DNA of 64,000 nt from Pseudomonas sp. RC10. GTDB lineage: Bacteria > Pseudomonadota > Gammaproteobacteria > Pseudomonadales > Pseudomonadaceae. The notes beneath the pieces are model-generated. The model was not told the DNA's origin and did not search any database. It worked only from the letters and a program-made list of their open reading frames with translations. The position numbers and the translations under genes were made by a program. Below, piece after piece: positions 25,352-33,207 of this stretch; positions within the stretch are counted from its first letter, which is position 1; each line of letters starts with the position of its first letter. Location of the stretch: positions 3,038,001-3,102,000 of the forward strand of contig NZ_CP151650.1 of assembly GCF_038397775.1 (NCBI RefSeq), given 5' to 3'.

Positions 25352-26979
25352 TCGCCCGGCCCGTCGGCATGACGGACGCCCAGTACATCGAACTCCTGAG
25401 CCGTCGCTTGCAGGAGGCCGACGATGTGCTGGAGGCGATCAGGACCGGCAGCGTCGATGCATTGTTCATTCAGGGCGAACAGGGCGAGACCGTCTACACC
25501 CTCGACAACGCTGACAAGCCCTACCGCCTGCTCGTCGAACAGATGCAGGAGGGCGCCGTGTCTATTTCCGCTGACGGCACGATCCTTTATGCCAACCAGC
25601 GCTTCAGCGAGATCATTGGCGCGCCCCTCGAACAGATCTTCGGGCATGCGTTTCAGGATTACCTGACCCGTGCCGATGCCGATCATTTCAGCGTGTACCT
25701 GTCCACGGACAGCGATAAGGCCATTCGCCGCGCCGCTTCATTCAATCGCCCCGATCAAACGGTGTTTCCCGGTCATCTGTCGTTCAGCAAACTGCCGGAC
25801 GACTTCTCCGGGGAAGCGATCTTCTGCGGGGTGATCACCGACCTGACCGATCAAAAGCTGATGGAGGCCCGCCTGCATCAGTCGCAAAAAATGGAAGCAC
25901 TGGGGCAGTTGACCGGTGGCCTCGCTCACGACTTCAACAACCTGTTGCAAGCCATTCAAGGCAGTTTCGACCTGATCATCCGTCGTCCGGATTCGGAGAA
26001 AGTCACGCGCTGGGCGGAAAGCGGCTTGAGGGTGGCAGACCGGGGCGCCAAGCTGACGTCGCAACTGCTGGCGTTCTCTCGCTCGCAGAAACTGGAATTG
26101 AAAGTCTGCTCGGTCAATGCCGTGATTCACGGCATGTCGGACCTGCTCATCACGACCTTGGGACAGGGCATCAAGCTGGTGTTCGAACTCGACGTGACCG
26201 ACAGCCACGTCCTCACCGACCCGGTGCAGCTCGAACTGGCGATCCTCAATCTGGCGATCAATGGCCGGGATGCCATGGGCGGCTCGGGCCAATTGCTGAT
26301 CGGCACGCGTCATCTGCAACGCCATGAATTCCTGTCGTCTGCATCCGGTTTTCTGGAAGTGCGCGTCGTCGATACCGGCGCGGGCATGAGCGAGCAGACG
26401 CGCCTCAACGCCTTCAACCCGTTCTTCACCACCAAGGACGTAGGGCAGGGCACAGGGCTGGGTCTGGCGCAGGTCGAGAGCATCGTGCAACAGTCCAGCG
26501 GTGCGGTCAGCATTGAATCGGAGCTGGGCAACGGCACGAGCATTTGCCTGGCCTTTCCGTGCGTGGACGACGCGAGGGTGCCTGAGGAGCACCTGCCATC
26601 GGCATTGGCCGACGCGGCAGGTGACCTGAAGATTCTGGTGGTCGATGACGATGACGAGGTGCGCCGGACCCTGGTGGACATGCTTGACATGTTGGGCCAT
26701 GAGGTGGTTGAAGCCGCCAGCGGTCCCGCCGGGCTCGACGCCATCGGGCAACAGGCGTTTGACTTGGTGATTCTCGATTTCGCCATGCCTGGCATGAATG
26801 GCGCCCAAGTCGCACTGGAAATCCACCGCTTGGACGCCCTCAAGCCTATTGTGTTTGTCAGCGGCTATTCCGACACCGACCAGCTCCGGCCTGTGATGAA
26901 CACCAACACCGCGCTCCTGCGCAAGCCGTTCACCCTCGACGGGTTGAAGGCCACGCTGCAGGCGATGGTGCAGCACTAA
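25348..26979 (+). CDS. PAS hybrid histidine kinase/response regulator of the Kai operon
   Basis: This 543-aa soluble kinase starts at TTG 25348, overlapping the kaiB2 stop (an ATG at 25369 is the alternative). It has an N-terminal helical segment (IELLSRRLQEADDVLEAIRTG) typical of Kai-linked kinases, PAS (57-168), HisKA with H194 (GGLAHDFNN), HATPase with LAINGRD and GQGTGLGLA, and a receiver with D477 (LVILDFAMPG). Being the last gene of an operon with stop-start overlaps throughout, it is the most likely output or input kinase of the KaiBC pair. Its stop overlaps the convergent aroQ stop by 4 bp. Confidence 0.92.
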   Translation: MIARPVGMTDAQYIELLSRRLQEADDVLEAIRTGSVDALFIQGEQGETVYTLDNADKPYRLLVEQMQEGAVSISADGTILYANQRFSEIIGAPLEQIFGHAFQDYLTRADADHFSVYLSTDSDKAIRRAASFNRPDQTVFPGHLSFSKLPDDFSGEAIFCGVITDLTDQKLMEARLHQSQKMEALGQLTGGLAHDFNNLLQAIQGSFDLIIRRPDSEKVTRWAESGLRVADRGAKLTSQLLAFSRSQKLELKVCSVNAVIHGMSDLLITTLGQGIKLVFELDVTDSHVLTDPVQLELAILNLAINGRDAMGGSGQLLIGTRHLQRHEFLSSASGFLEVRVVDTGAGMSEQTRLNAFNPFFTTKDVGQGTGLGLAQVESIVQQSSGAVSIESELGNGTSICLAFPCVDDARVPEEHLPSALADAAGDLKILVVDDDDEVRRTLVDMLDMLGHEVVEAASGPAGLDAIGQQAFDLVILDFAMPGMNGAQVALEIHRLDALKPIVFVSGYSDTDQLRPVMNTNTALLRKPFTLDGLKATLQAMVQH

Positions 26980-27431
26980 ACACGTTTCGCTTTGCCTTCC
27001 AGCAACTCCGCCACCGCCGTCAACGCCATCCGGTAACCCAGCGCGCCCAGCCCGGCGATCACGCCGGTGGCGGCCTTCGACACGTACGAGTGATGCCGAA
27101 AGCTTTCGCGCTTCCAGATGTTGCTCATGTGCGCCTCGATGATCGGGCCGTCGAACGCGAGCAGGGCGTCCAGAATGGGAATCGAGCTGTAGGTCAGCCC
27201 CGCCGCGTTGATGATCACCGCGTCGGCGCGCAGACGGGCTTCCTGAATCCAGTCCACCAGCACGCCCTCGTGATTGCTCTGGCGAAACGCCAGGGTCAGG
27301 CCCAGCGCGTCGGCGTGTTTCTGGCAGCCTGCTTCGATGCTGGCGAAGCTTTCCGTGCCGTAGGTGCCGGACGTGTCCAATCCATACAGGTTGGCGTTGG
27401 GGCCGTTCAGGAAAAATACGGTGTAGGGCAT
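26976..27431 (-). CDS. aroQ: Type II 3-dehydroquinate dehydratase-like protein
   Basis: This 151-aa protein has the type II dehydroquinase signature NGPNANLYG (9-17), a Tyr in GTYGTESF, SNHEG, INAAGLTYSS, EAHMSN and FRHHSYVS. It interconverts 3-dehydroquinate and 3-dehydroshikimate, in either biosynthesis or quinate catabolism. Its substitutions (NANLYG rather than NLNLLG) suggest a secondary copy, not the housekeeping aroQ usually paired with accB. It is last in a leftward run with a GST and a quinone oxidoreductase, 15 bp after the GST stop. Confidence 0.88.
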   Translation of the reverse strand: MPYTVFFLNGPNANLYGLDTSGTYGTESFASIEAGCQKHADALGLTLAFRQSNHEGVLVDWIQEARLRADAVIINAAGLTYSSIPILDALLAFDGPIIEAHMSNIWKRESFRHHSYVSKAATGVIAGLGALGYRMALTAVAELLEGKAKRV

Positions 27432-27446
27432 GGTGGCTCCGAGGCG

Positions 27447-28061
27447 TTATTCAAAAGGGCGGGTGGCGCGCATGGCCGGGTGTTGGTCGAACGCGGCGAA
27501 CCAGTCAGCGGTCGCAGGGTGCGCCGCTCGCCAGTCCAGGTGCGGGAAACGGAAATCCAGATAGCCGAGGCCGCAGCCCAGGGTGATCAGTCCGATGTCA
27601 TCGGGGGTGCGGCTGAACTGCGCGGCGTGGGTTTCAACGTCCGCGAGGACGGCGCGGACTTTGGTCAGTTGGCCGTCGAGCCAGCGGTCCCATTGCTTGT
27701 CCGGTGGCCGTGCGATGGTCTCGTAGCGGGCGAGCAGGGTGGCGTCCAGCAAACCATCGCCCAATGCGTGTCGGGTCAGGCTGACCCAACGCCGCTGGCC
27801 GTGTTGGGGAAACAAAGTGCCCCCGGCGTGATCGTTCAGGTATTCGCAGATCACCCGGCTGTCATAGAGCGACAGGCCGTCAGCGGTTTGCAGGGCGGGT
27901 ACTTTCGCCAGCGGGTTGAACACGGCGATGCGCTCATCACGATTGACCGGGTGCGCCGTCGAATCGAGGCGTTCGATCTGCCCGTCCAGCCCCAGGCAAT
28001 GAGCGACCACCATCACCTTGCGCACGTAGGGCGAGGTCGAGGCGTAATACAGTTTGAACAT
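27447..28061 (-). CDS. Glutathione S-transferase family protein
   Basis: This 204-aa protein starts at ATG 28061 (MFKLYYASTSPYVRK) with GAGG upstream; an ATG at 28079 that overlaps the previous stop as ATGA would add six residues. The N-terminal thioredoxin fold has SPYVRKVMV (catalytic Ser) and the glutathione-binding KVPALQTADGLSLYDSRVICEYL. The C-terminal half is the helical GST domain. The substrate is unknown. It lies in an apparent operon with an NADPH:quinone oxidoreductase-type enzyme upstream. Confidence 0.88.
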   Translation of the reverse strand: MFKLYYASTSPYVRKVMVVAHCLGLDGQIERLDSTAHPVNRDERIAVFNPLAKVPALQTADGLSLYDSRVICEYLNDHAGGTLFPQHGQRRWVSLTRHALGDGLLDATLLARYETIARPPDKQWDRWLDGQLTKVRAVLADVETHAAQFSRTPDDIGLITLGCGLGYLDFRFPHLDWRAAHPATADWFAAFDQHPAMRATRPFE

Positions 28062-28075
28062 CGGAGCCTCTCGGG

Positions 28076-29083
28076 TCATGACAGTGCGTCGATGATCAAC
28101 AACACCTTGCCCAGATTAGCGTTGCTCTCCAGCAGCCGATGGGCCTCGGCCGCCTGATCGAGGGGCAGGCGCGCATGGATCTGCGGCCTGACCTGCCCGG
28201 ACGCGAGCCAGGGCAAGACGTGCTCACGAATGCACGCGGCCAGCCGGGCTTTTTCCTCGGGGCTCTTGGGGCGCAACGTGGACGAGGTCAGGCTCAAGCC
28301 CTTGCGCATCACCGTTTGCAAGTCCACTTCCACTTTCGCGCCTTGCAGGAACGACAGGCTGACGTGGCGACCGCCCATGGCCATCGCCTGAAGATTGCGC
28401 GCCACGTAAGACCCGCCGACGTTATCGAGGACCACGTCGACGCCACGGCCCTCGGTGCAGGCTTCGATCACCGCGGCGAAATCCTCGGTGTGGCGATCCA
28501 CCGCTCGCCAGACGCCCAAGGCCTCCAGCATCGCGATCTTTTGCGCGCCGCCCGCCGTGGCAATGACCCGCGCACCGGCGGCCCGGGCGCATTGCACCGC
28601 AAAACTGCCGACGCCACTGGCGGCGCCATGGATCAATACCGTGTCGCCTGCCTGCAACCGGCCCAATTCGAACAGGTTGTGCCACACCGTAAACGCGGCT
28701 TCAGGCACGCCAGCGGCATCGATCAGCGACAACTCGGCAGGAACGGGCAGGCACTGATCCGCCCGTGCGACGCACAATTCCGCGTAGCCACCGCCGTTCA
28801 ACAGCGCCATGAGCCGATCCCCCACGGCCACCCCGACCACGTCACTGCCGAGCGCGACGACGGTGCCCGACACCTCCAGCCCCAGCACGTCCGTGATGCC
28901 TGGCGGGATGGGTATGCCGCTGCGTTGCATCAGGTCGGGGCGGTTCACGCCAGCGGCGGCTACTCGTATCAGCACCTCGCCAGCGCCGGGTCGAGTTAGC
29001 GGGCGCTCGATCAAGGTCAGCACCTCAGGGCCACCCGGCTCGCGGGCGATCACGGCCCGGAGCGTGTCGGGCAAGGCGTTCAT
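28076..29083 (-). CDS. Zinc-free MDR: NADPH:quinone oxidoreductase-like
   Basis: This 335-aa protein has VNRPDLMQRSGIPIPPG, the nucleotide loop GAASGVGSFAVQCARAAGARV and GVDVVLDNVGG, typical of quinone oxidoreductase/PIG3-like medium-chain reductases. There are no zinc-ligand cysteines. It likely reduces quinones or enones with NADPH. It starts at ATG 29083 and its stop overlaps the longer GST start. Confidence 0.87.
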   Translation of the reverse strand: MNALPDTLRAVIAREPGGPEVLTLIERPLTRPGAGEVLIRVAAAGVNRPDLMQRSGIPIPPGITDVLGLEVSGTVVALGSDVVGVAVGDRLMALLNGGGYAELCVARADQCLPVPAELSLIDAAGVPEAAFTVWHNLFELGRLQAGDTVLIHGAASGVGSFAVQCARAAGARVIATAGGAQKIAMLEALGVWRAVDRHTEDFAAVIEACTEGRGVDVVLDNVGGSYVARNLQAMAMGGRHVSLSFLQGAKVEVDLQTVMRKGLSLTSSTLRPKSPEEKARLAACIREHVLPWLASGQVRPQIHARLPLDQAAEAHRLLESNANLGKVLLIIDALS

Positions 29084-29149
29084 GAGCGACGCTCCGTAGG
29101 ACGAACGCGATGAGCGATGCAGGCAAAGGTTGTCATGGAAAATCCGAAA

Positions 29150-29584
29150 TCAAAGAGAAGAGGGGAGTTCAGCGGCCAACGCCGTGAGCCCCTGAACGTC
29201 AAAACTCAACCCGGCCGCTGCGCCCACGGGCCAACGGCTCAGGGCGTCGTGACCCGAATGGCGCACGAACAGATTTGACCCCAGTGCTGGAACGTCCAGC
29301 TGGATATCGACATGGTCGCCGTAGACCGCATGGGCGATGACGGTAGCGCTGAGCAGGGTGTCTGGCCCCAGCGCGTCGAGGCGAATGCTCTCGGGGCGCA
29401 GAGAGATCATCAGGCGTTCGCCGACCTCGGCCTGCACCCGCTCAAATGGCACCCGCAGCAACGCACCGCCGAATGCCAGCACGGCCCCGTCGTCACGGCT
29501 TTGGTAACGCCCGGAGAGCCGGTTGATGCCATCGGCGGCAGGGTGCGTCGATGTTGCAAATGGCGTGTTGTGTGGGCTGGCCAT
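29150..29584 (-). CDS. Orphan TOBE-domain protein, remnant of an ABC transporter ATPase
   Basis: This 144-aa frame reads as only the C-terminal TOBE part of a PotA/FbpC-type import ATPase: NRLSGRY, LRPESIRLD, LSATVIAHAVYGDHVDIQLDVP and a closing LSFDVQG. The roughly 240-residue ATPase part with Walker A, signature and Walker B is missing, and no such sequence lies upstream before the RidA gene 31 bp away. It is either a decayed gene that kept an open frame or a stand-alone oxyanion- or effector-binding domain. The ATG at 29584 with GGAG nearby permits translation. Confidence 0.7.
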   Translation of the reverse strand: MASPHNTPFATSTHPAADGINRLSGRYQSRDDGAVLAFGGALLRVPFERVQAEVGERLMISLRPESIRLDALGPDTLLSATVIAHAVYGDHVDIQLDVPALGSNLFVRHSGHDALSRWPVGAAAGLSFDVQGLTALAAELPSSL

Positions 29585-29615
29585 GGGAGGCTCCGGTGGC
29601 GAGGAAACGCAGGAA

Positions 29616-30041
29616 TCAGGCGGCGGTCCAGTCGTCCGGGATCACGGCGATGACGTCGATTTCCATCAGCCATTCCGGCTGGCCCAACCCGGAAATCACC
29701 AGGCCGGTGGAGATCGGGAACACGCCCTTGAGCCACTTGCCGACTTCGCGGTACACCGGCTCGCGGTAGCGCGGGTCGATCAGGTAGGTGGTGGTCTTGA
29801 CGATGTGCGAGAGGTCCGAACCGGCCTCTTCCAGCAGTTGCTTGACGTTTTTCATCGCCTGTTCGGCCTGTGCCCGTGGGTCGCCCAGACCCACGAGATT
29901 GCCAGCAAAGTCGGTGCCGATCTGGCCCCGGACGTACACCGTGTTGCCAGCGCGCACGGCCTGGCACAGGTCGTTGTCCAGCGACTGATTGGGGTAGGTC
30001 TCTTTGGTGTTGAACATGCGGATGCGAGTGTGGGTAGGCAT
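29616..30041 (-). CDS. RidA family protein (enamine/imine deaminase or related)
   Basis: This 141-aa protein starts at ATG 30041 (MPTHTRIRMFNT). The longer frame upstream has no family similarity. It shows NDLCQAVRAGNTVYVRGQIG, DPRAQAEQAMKNVKQLLEEAG, VKTTTYLIDPRYREPVY and MEIDVIAVI. The Arg that binds carboxylate substrates in true RidA is not clearly in its usual position, so it may belong to a Rid subgroup linked to catabolic pathways. It lies downstream of the flavin monooxygenase on the same strand. Confidence 0.87.
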   Translation of the reverse strand: MPTHTRIRMFNTKETYPNQSLDNDLCQAVRAGNTVYVRGQIGTDFAGNLVGLGDPRAQAEQAMKNVKQLLEEAGSDLSHIVKTTTYLIDPRYREPVYREVGKWLKGVFPISTGLVISGLGQPEWLMEIDVIAVIPDDWTAA

Positions 30042-30248
30042 GGCGTAGCTCTCGTTGAAATAGCGCTCGTTGAAATAGATCGCGTGAAAACAGGTCGCGG
30101 GACAACCGTGAATGGCCCCAGCTTCACACTGCCCCCAACAGGGCGAAACCAGCATTTGCGTGGGGCAGTGATTAGGAAAAACCGAAGGGCCTGTAAACCC
30201 TTATCCGGCGCGACGTTTCGTGGGTCAGCGCCGGCCAGCCATTCAGTC

Positions 30249-31499
30249 TCAGGAGCGCTCGTAGGTCATGTAGCCGTTCTGCAGCACGATGTGGTCGGCG
30301 ATGTATTTCGCGTCGTGCCACACGCCGTAGATGAACGAGGACGCGCGGTTCACCAGGTTCGGCAGGCCGAGGAAATAAATCCCGCTTTCCGCGCAGATGC
30401 CGCGCTTGTGGAAGGGTTCGCCCTTGTCATCGAAGGCGTTGACCTGCAACCAGCTGAAGTCGAATTTGAAACCGGTGGCCCAGAGAATCGTGGTGATGCC
30501 TGCGGCTTCCAGATCGAGGCTGAGGATCGGGTTGATCAGGCAGTCCGGGTCGGGCAGCAATTCCCAGGCGTCGGGCTCCGGCGGGAACGGCAGGCCGTTC
30601 TGTTCGATGTACGCATCGGCATCGCGCAGCACGTCGAAGTACGCGCGGTCGCCTTCGGCCACGTTGGCGGCCAGGCCTGGTTCGAAGCTCATCACGCCGT
30701 TATCAAAGGCCTTCGTCAGCCCCACCAGATTGATCCCTTGGTGCGCCAGACGACGGAAGTCCACGGTTTTGCCGCCTTCATAACCGCTGACCGCAAACGC
30801 CACGTGCTTCTTCTTCGGCGTGATCCGCACTTCGTCCCACAGGCCCAGCGCGCCCAGCCACCAGCAGTAATCGCGGCCACGGTAAGCGCGGGGAGGGCGG
30901 TAGTGTTCACCCACCGAGAGGTAGACGGTCTTGCCGGCCTTTTGCAGTTCTTCGGCGATCTGCGAGCCGGAAGCACCGGCACCCACCACCAGCACGGCAC
31001 CCTCGGCCAACTGGCCCGGGTTTTTGTAGCTGGAGGAATGCAACTGCTGAACCTTGGCGGTCTCGGGCACGATGTTCGGTACGGCAGGGCGCTGGAACGG
31101 GCCGGTCGCGGCCACCACGTTGTTGGCTTCGATCACGCCTTGGGAGGTGGTCACCTTGAAGCCGGGGCGGCCGACGTGGCGCTCGACTTTCAGCACCTCG
31201 ACGCCGGTGCGCACCGGGGCCTTGAGCATGGCAACGTAGTCTTCGAAATAGTCGGCCATGCGCTCTTTCGGCGGGAAGGCTTCCGGCGACACGTCGCTGA
31301 ATTTCAGGCTCGGAAAACGATCGTGCCAGGCCGGGCCGTTGGCGACCAGCGAGTCCCAGCGCTCGGAGCGCCAGCGTTCAGCGATGCGGTTGCGCTCCAG
31401 GACGATGTGCGGCACTTCCATCAACGAGAGATGCTCGCTCATGGCGACACCCGCCTGGCCTGCGCCGACCACCAAGGTGTTGATTTTTTCGACTGACAT
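30249..31499 (-). CDS. Flavin-containing monooxygenase-like FAD/NAD(P) oxidoreductase
   Basis: This 416-aa protein has FAD motif VVGAGQAGVAMSE (residues 10-22), WRSERWDSLVANGP, second dinucleotide motif VVGAGASGSQIAEEL and ATGFKFDFSWL near the C-terminus. This is the arrangement of class B flavoprotein monooxygenases of the FMO/YUCCA-like type. These oxidise N- or S-containing small molecules. It starts at ATG 31499, divergent from a LysR gene at 31818, and a RidA gene follows, together suggesting catabolism of an amine or amino-acid derivative. Confidence 0.88.
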   Translation of the reverse strand: MSVEKINTLVVGAGQAGVAMSEHLSLMEVPHIVLERNRIAERWRSERWDSLVANGPAWHDRFPSLKFSDVSPEAFPPKERMADYFEDYVAMLKAPVRTGVEVLKVERHVGRPGFKVTTSQGVIEANNVVAATGPFQRPAVPNIVPETAKVQQLHSSSYKNPGQLAEGAVLVVGAGASGSQIAEELQKAGKTVYLSVGEHYRPPRAYRGRDYCWWLGALGLWDEVRITPKKKHVAFAVSGYEGGKTVDFRRLAHQGINLVGLTKAFDNGVMSFEPGLAANVAEGDRAYFDVLRDADAYIEQNGLPFPPEPDAWELLPDPDCLINPILSLDLEAAGITTILWATGFKFDFSWLQVNAFDDKGEPFHKRGICAESGIYFLGLPNLVNRASSFIYGVWHDAKYIADHIVLQNGYMTYERS

Positions 31500-31817
31500 G
31501 TGAACTTCCTAAAGAGAGCGACCTTGATCGGTTGGGCCGATGCCTGGGCACCGACAGCGTGTCGAGAAGGCACAGGCGCCTAGCAGACGTCGTCCATCTG
31601 CGAGGGCAGTGTGATCAAGGGGCTGTCGTATAGGAATTCTGCTTTTTGAACGTAGAGCTTAGGAAAAACCGAACCCTGCTTCGGCACCCCGCACTGGATG
31701 ATGGCACTTCGTCGCATGCTGCCAGGGTCACCAATGACCCGGCATGAAGCGTGCAAATGCAGTCAGTCGAGGGGCCGCGCAATCCTGCGCCCTGTCGTCA
31801 ACATCGCGGAGGGCGTG
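31500..31817. promoter_or_regulatory. Divergent control region between monooxygenase and LysR gene
   Basis: This region of about 320 bp contains no supported ORF; the open frame running into the LysR gene from 31698 has no protein similarity. It is the natural place for the LysR operator and two promoters. I see no clear palindrome. Confidence 0.4.
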
Positions 31818-32792
31818 ATGCTCAGTCGTATTACTCAGCGTCAGTTGGAGTACTTTGTCGCATCCGGGGAAGCGGGCAGTATCAGCGCCGCGTCGGAGCG
31901 CATTCACGTGTCGTCGCCGTCCATTTCGGCCGCCATCACCCACATGGAATCCGAGCTGGGCATTCAGTTGTTCGTCCGGCATCACGCCCAAGGCATCTCG
32001 CTGACGGCCGTGGGGCGGCAGGTGATGCAAGAGGCCAAACTCATCCTTGAACAGATGAGCAACCTTTATACGATCGCGTCGGAATCCTTGAACACCGTGC
32101 GCGGGCCATTGCGCGTCGGCTGCATGCATTCGCTGGCACCGATGATCACCCCCGAGCTGGTGTTCGGCTTTGGTCGGGCGTTTCCGGGCGTGCGCATCAG
32201 CCAGGTTGAAGGCGACCATGAACAACTGCTGGACAAGCTGCGCAGCTCTGAAATCGACATCGCGTTGACCTACGATTTGATCGCCAGTGAGGGCATCGAT
32301 TTTCAACCGCTGGCGAAGCTGCCGCCGTACGTGATGGTCGGCGAACACCACCCCTTGGCCAACGTCTCAGCGGTGGGGATTCAGGACCTCGAACCCTATC
32401 CCATGGTGCTGCTGGACATTCCGTGGAGCCGGGAATATTTCCTCAGCCTGTTCATTCCCGCCGGCGTCACGCCCAACATCGTGATGCGCTCCAGCAACCT
32501 CGAAACCGTGCGCGCTTTGGTCGGCAACGGCATCGGCTACAGCATTGCAAACGCCCGGCCCAAGGGCAACATTTCCCAGGACGGCAAGCGCCTGATCCGC
32601 ATCCGTCTGGCCGGTGAACAGCACGCCTTGCAGCTGGGTTACGCCACCGCCAGCAACGCTCAGCCGTCCCGCGTGGTGTCCGCCTTCATCGAGCGCTGCC
32701 GGATGTTCGTGTCGGACCAGTACATCCCCGGCATGGCCGCGCCAAGCTTCTTCGATCCCCACGCCGTGCGGGCCGCCGCCGACGCCGAGTGA
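31818..32792 (+). CDS. LysR-family transcriptional regulator
   Basis: This 324-aa regulator starts at ATG 31818 (MLSRITQRQLEYF); 40 further in-frame codons upstream are not LysR-like. The HTH spans about 8-65 with SISAASERIHVSSPSISAAITHMESELG interrupted only by normal substitutions, then LTAVGRQVMQEA and an effector domain with LRVGCMHSLAPMITPEL. It sits between the leftward monooxygenase run and the rightward ABC transporter operon, and may control both. Confidence 0.88.
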   Translation: MLSRITQRQLEYFVASGEAGSISAASERIHVSSPSISAAITHMESELGIQLFVRHHAQGISLTAVGRQVMQEAKLILEQMSNLYTIASESLNTVRGPLRVGCMHSLAPMITPELVFGFGRAFPGVRISQVEGDHEQLLDKLRSSEIDIALTYDLIASEGIDFQPLAKLPPYVMVGEHHPLANVSAVGIQDLEPYPMVLLDIPWSREYFLSLFIPAGVTPNIVMRSSNLETVRALVGNGIGYSIANARPKGNISQDGKRLIRIRLAGEQHALQLGYATASNAQPSRVVSAFIERCRMFVSDQYIPGMAAPSFFDPHAVRAAADAE

Positions 32793-33207
32793 TCGACCGC
32801 GCACCACGGTCGATCATCCCGCGCCGCCTTCGTTGCTTCGGATTTTCTCGCCCCACTTCCAAGCCAGAAACGAATTTAACCGACGCCACCGTGCCTGCAG
32901 ACTGCAGTCACAGGATGAGCCCAAGGACGATCACGGACACGCCGCACTGAAATGTGGCGCCCGCCGGAGCGCGGCCTGAGTGATGCTCCATTGCGGGGCG
33001 TTTCCGGTGCACGCTGATCGAGTGCGTTCCATCGCACATTTTTTGATCGCACGGCTGCATCGGATCTGCCTACTCACTGGTCCGGTTAATCCTAATTGAC
33101 CGTTAGCGCGTCTCTCCCCGAATCTCGTTTCAACGGTGCAGCCGTGAGACGGGGTCGAGTGAGACGCCCGGTTGGACTTTCTGATTTTTTGGTAGAGCGC
33201 GGCGACG
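32793..33207. promoter_or_regulatory. Intergenic region upstream of the fused ABC transporter operon
   Basis: 415 bp without a convincing gene. Short overlapping frames here have no protein similarity. It must contain the promoter of the operon starting at 33208, but I could not pick a reliable -35/-10 or sigma-54 motif. Confidence 0.4.

Noticed and set aside
22978-26979. Calling the Kai operon a circadian clock
   Set aside because: No KaiA, SasA/CikA or RpaA homologue is present, and KaiBC pairs outside cyanobacteria act in stress or hourglass timing; sequence alone cannot support circadian function.
29523-31496. A 657-aa open frame antisense to the monooxygenase and RidA genes
   Set aside because: Shadow of well-supported genes on the other strand, typical for high-GC DNA; no recognisable motif.
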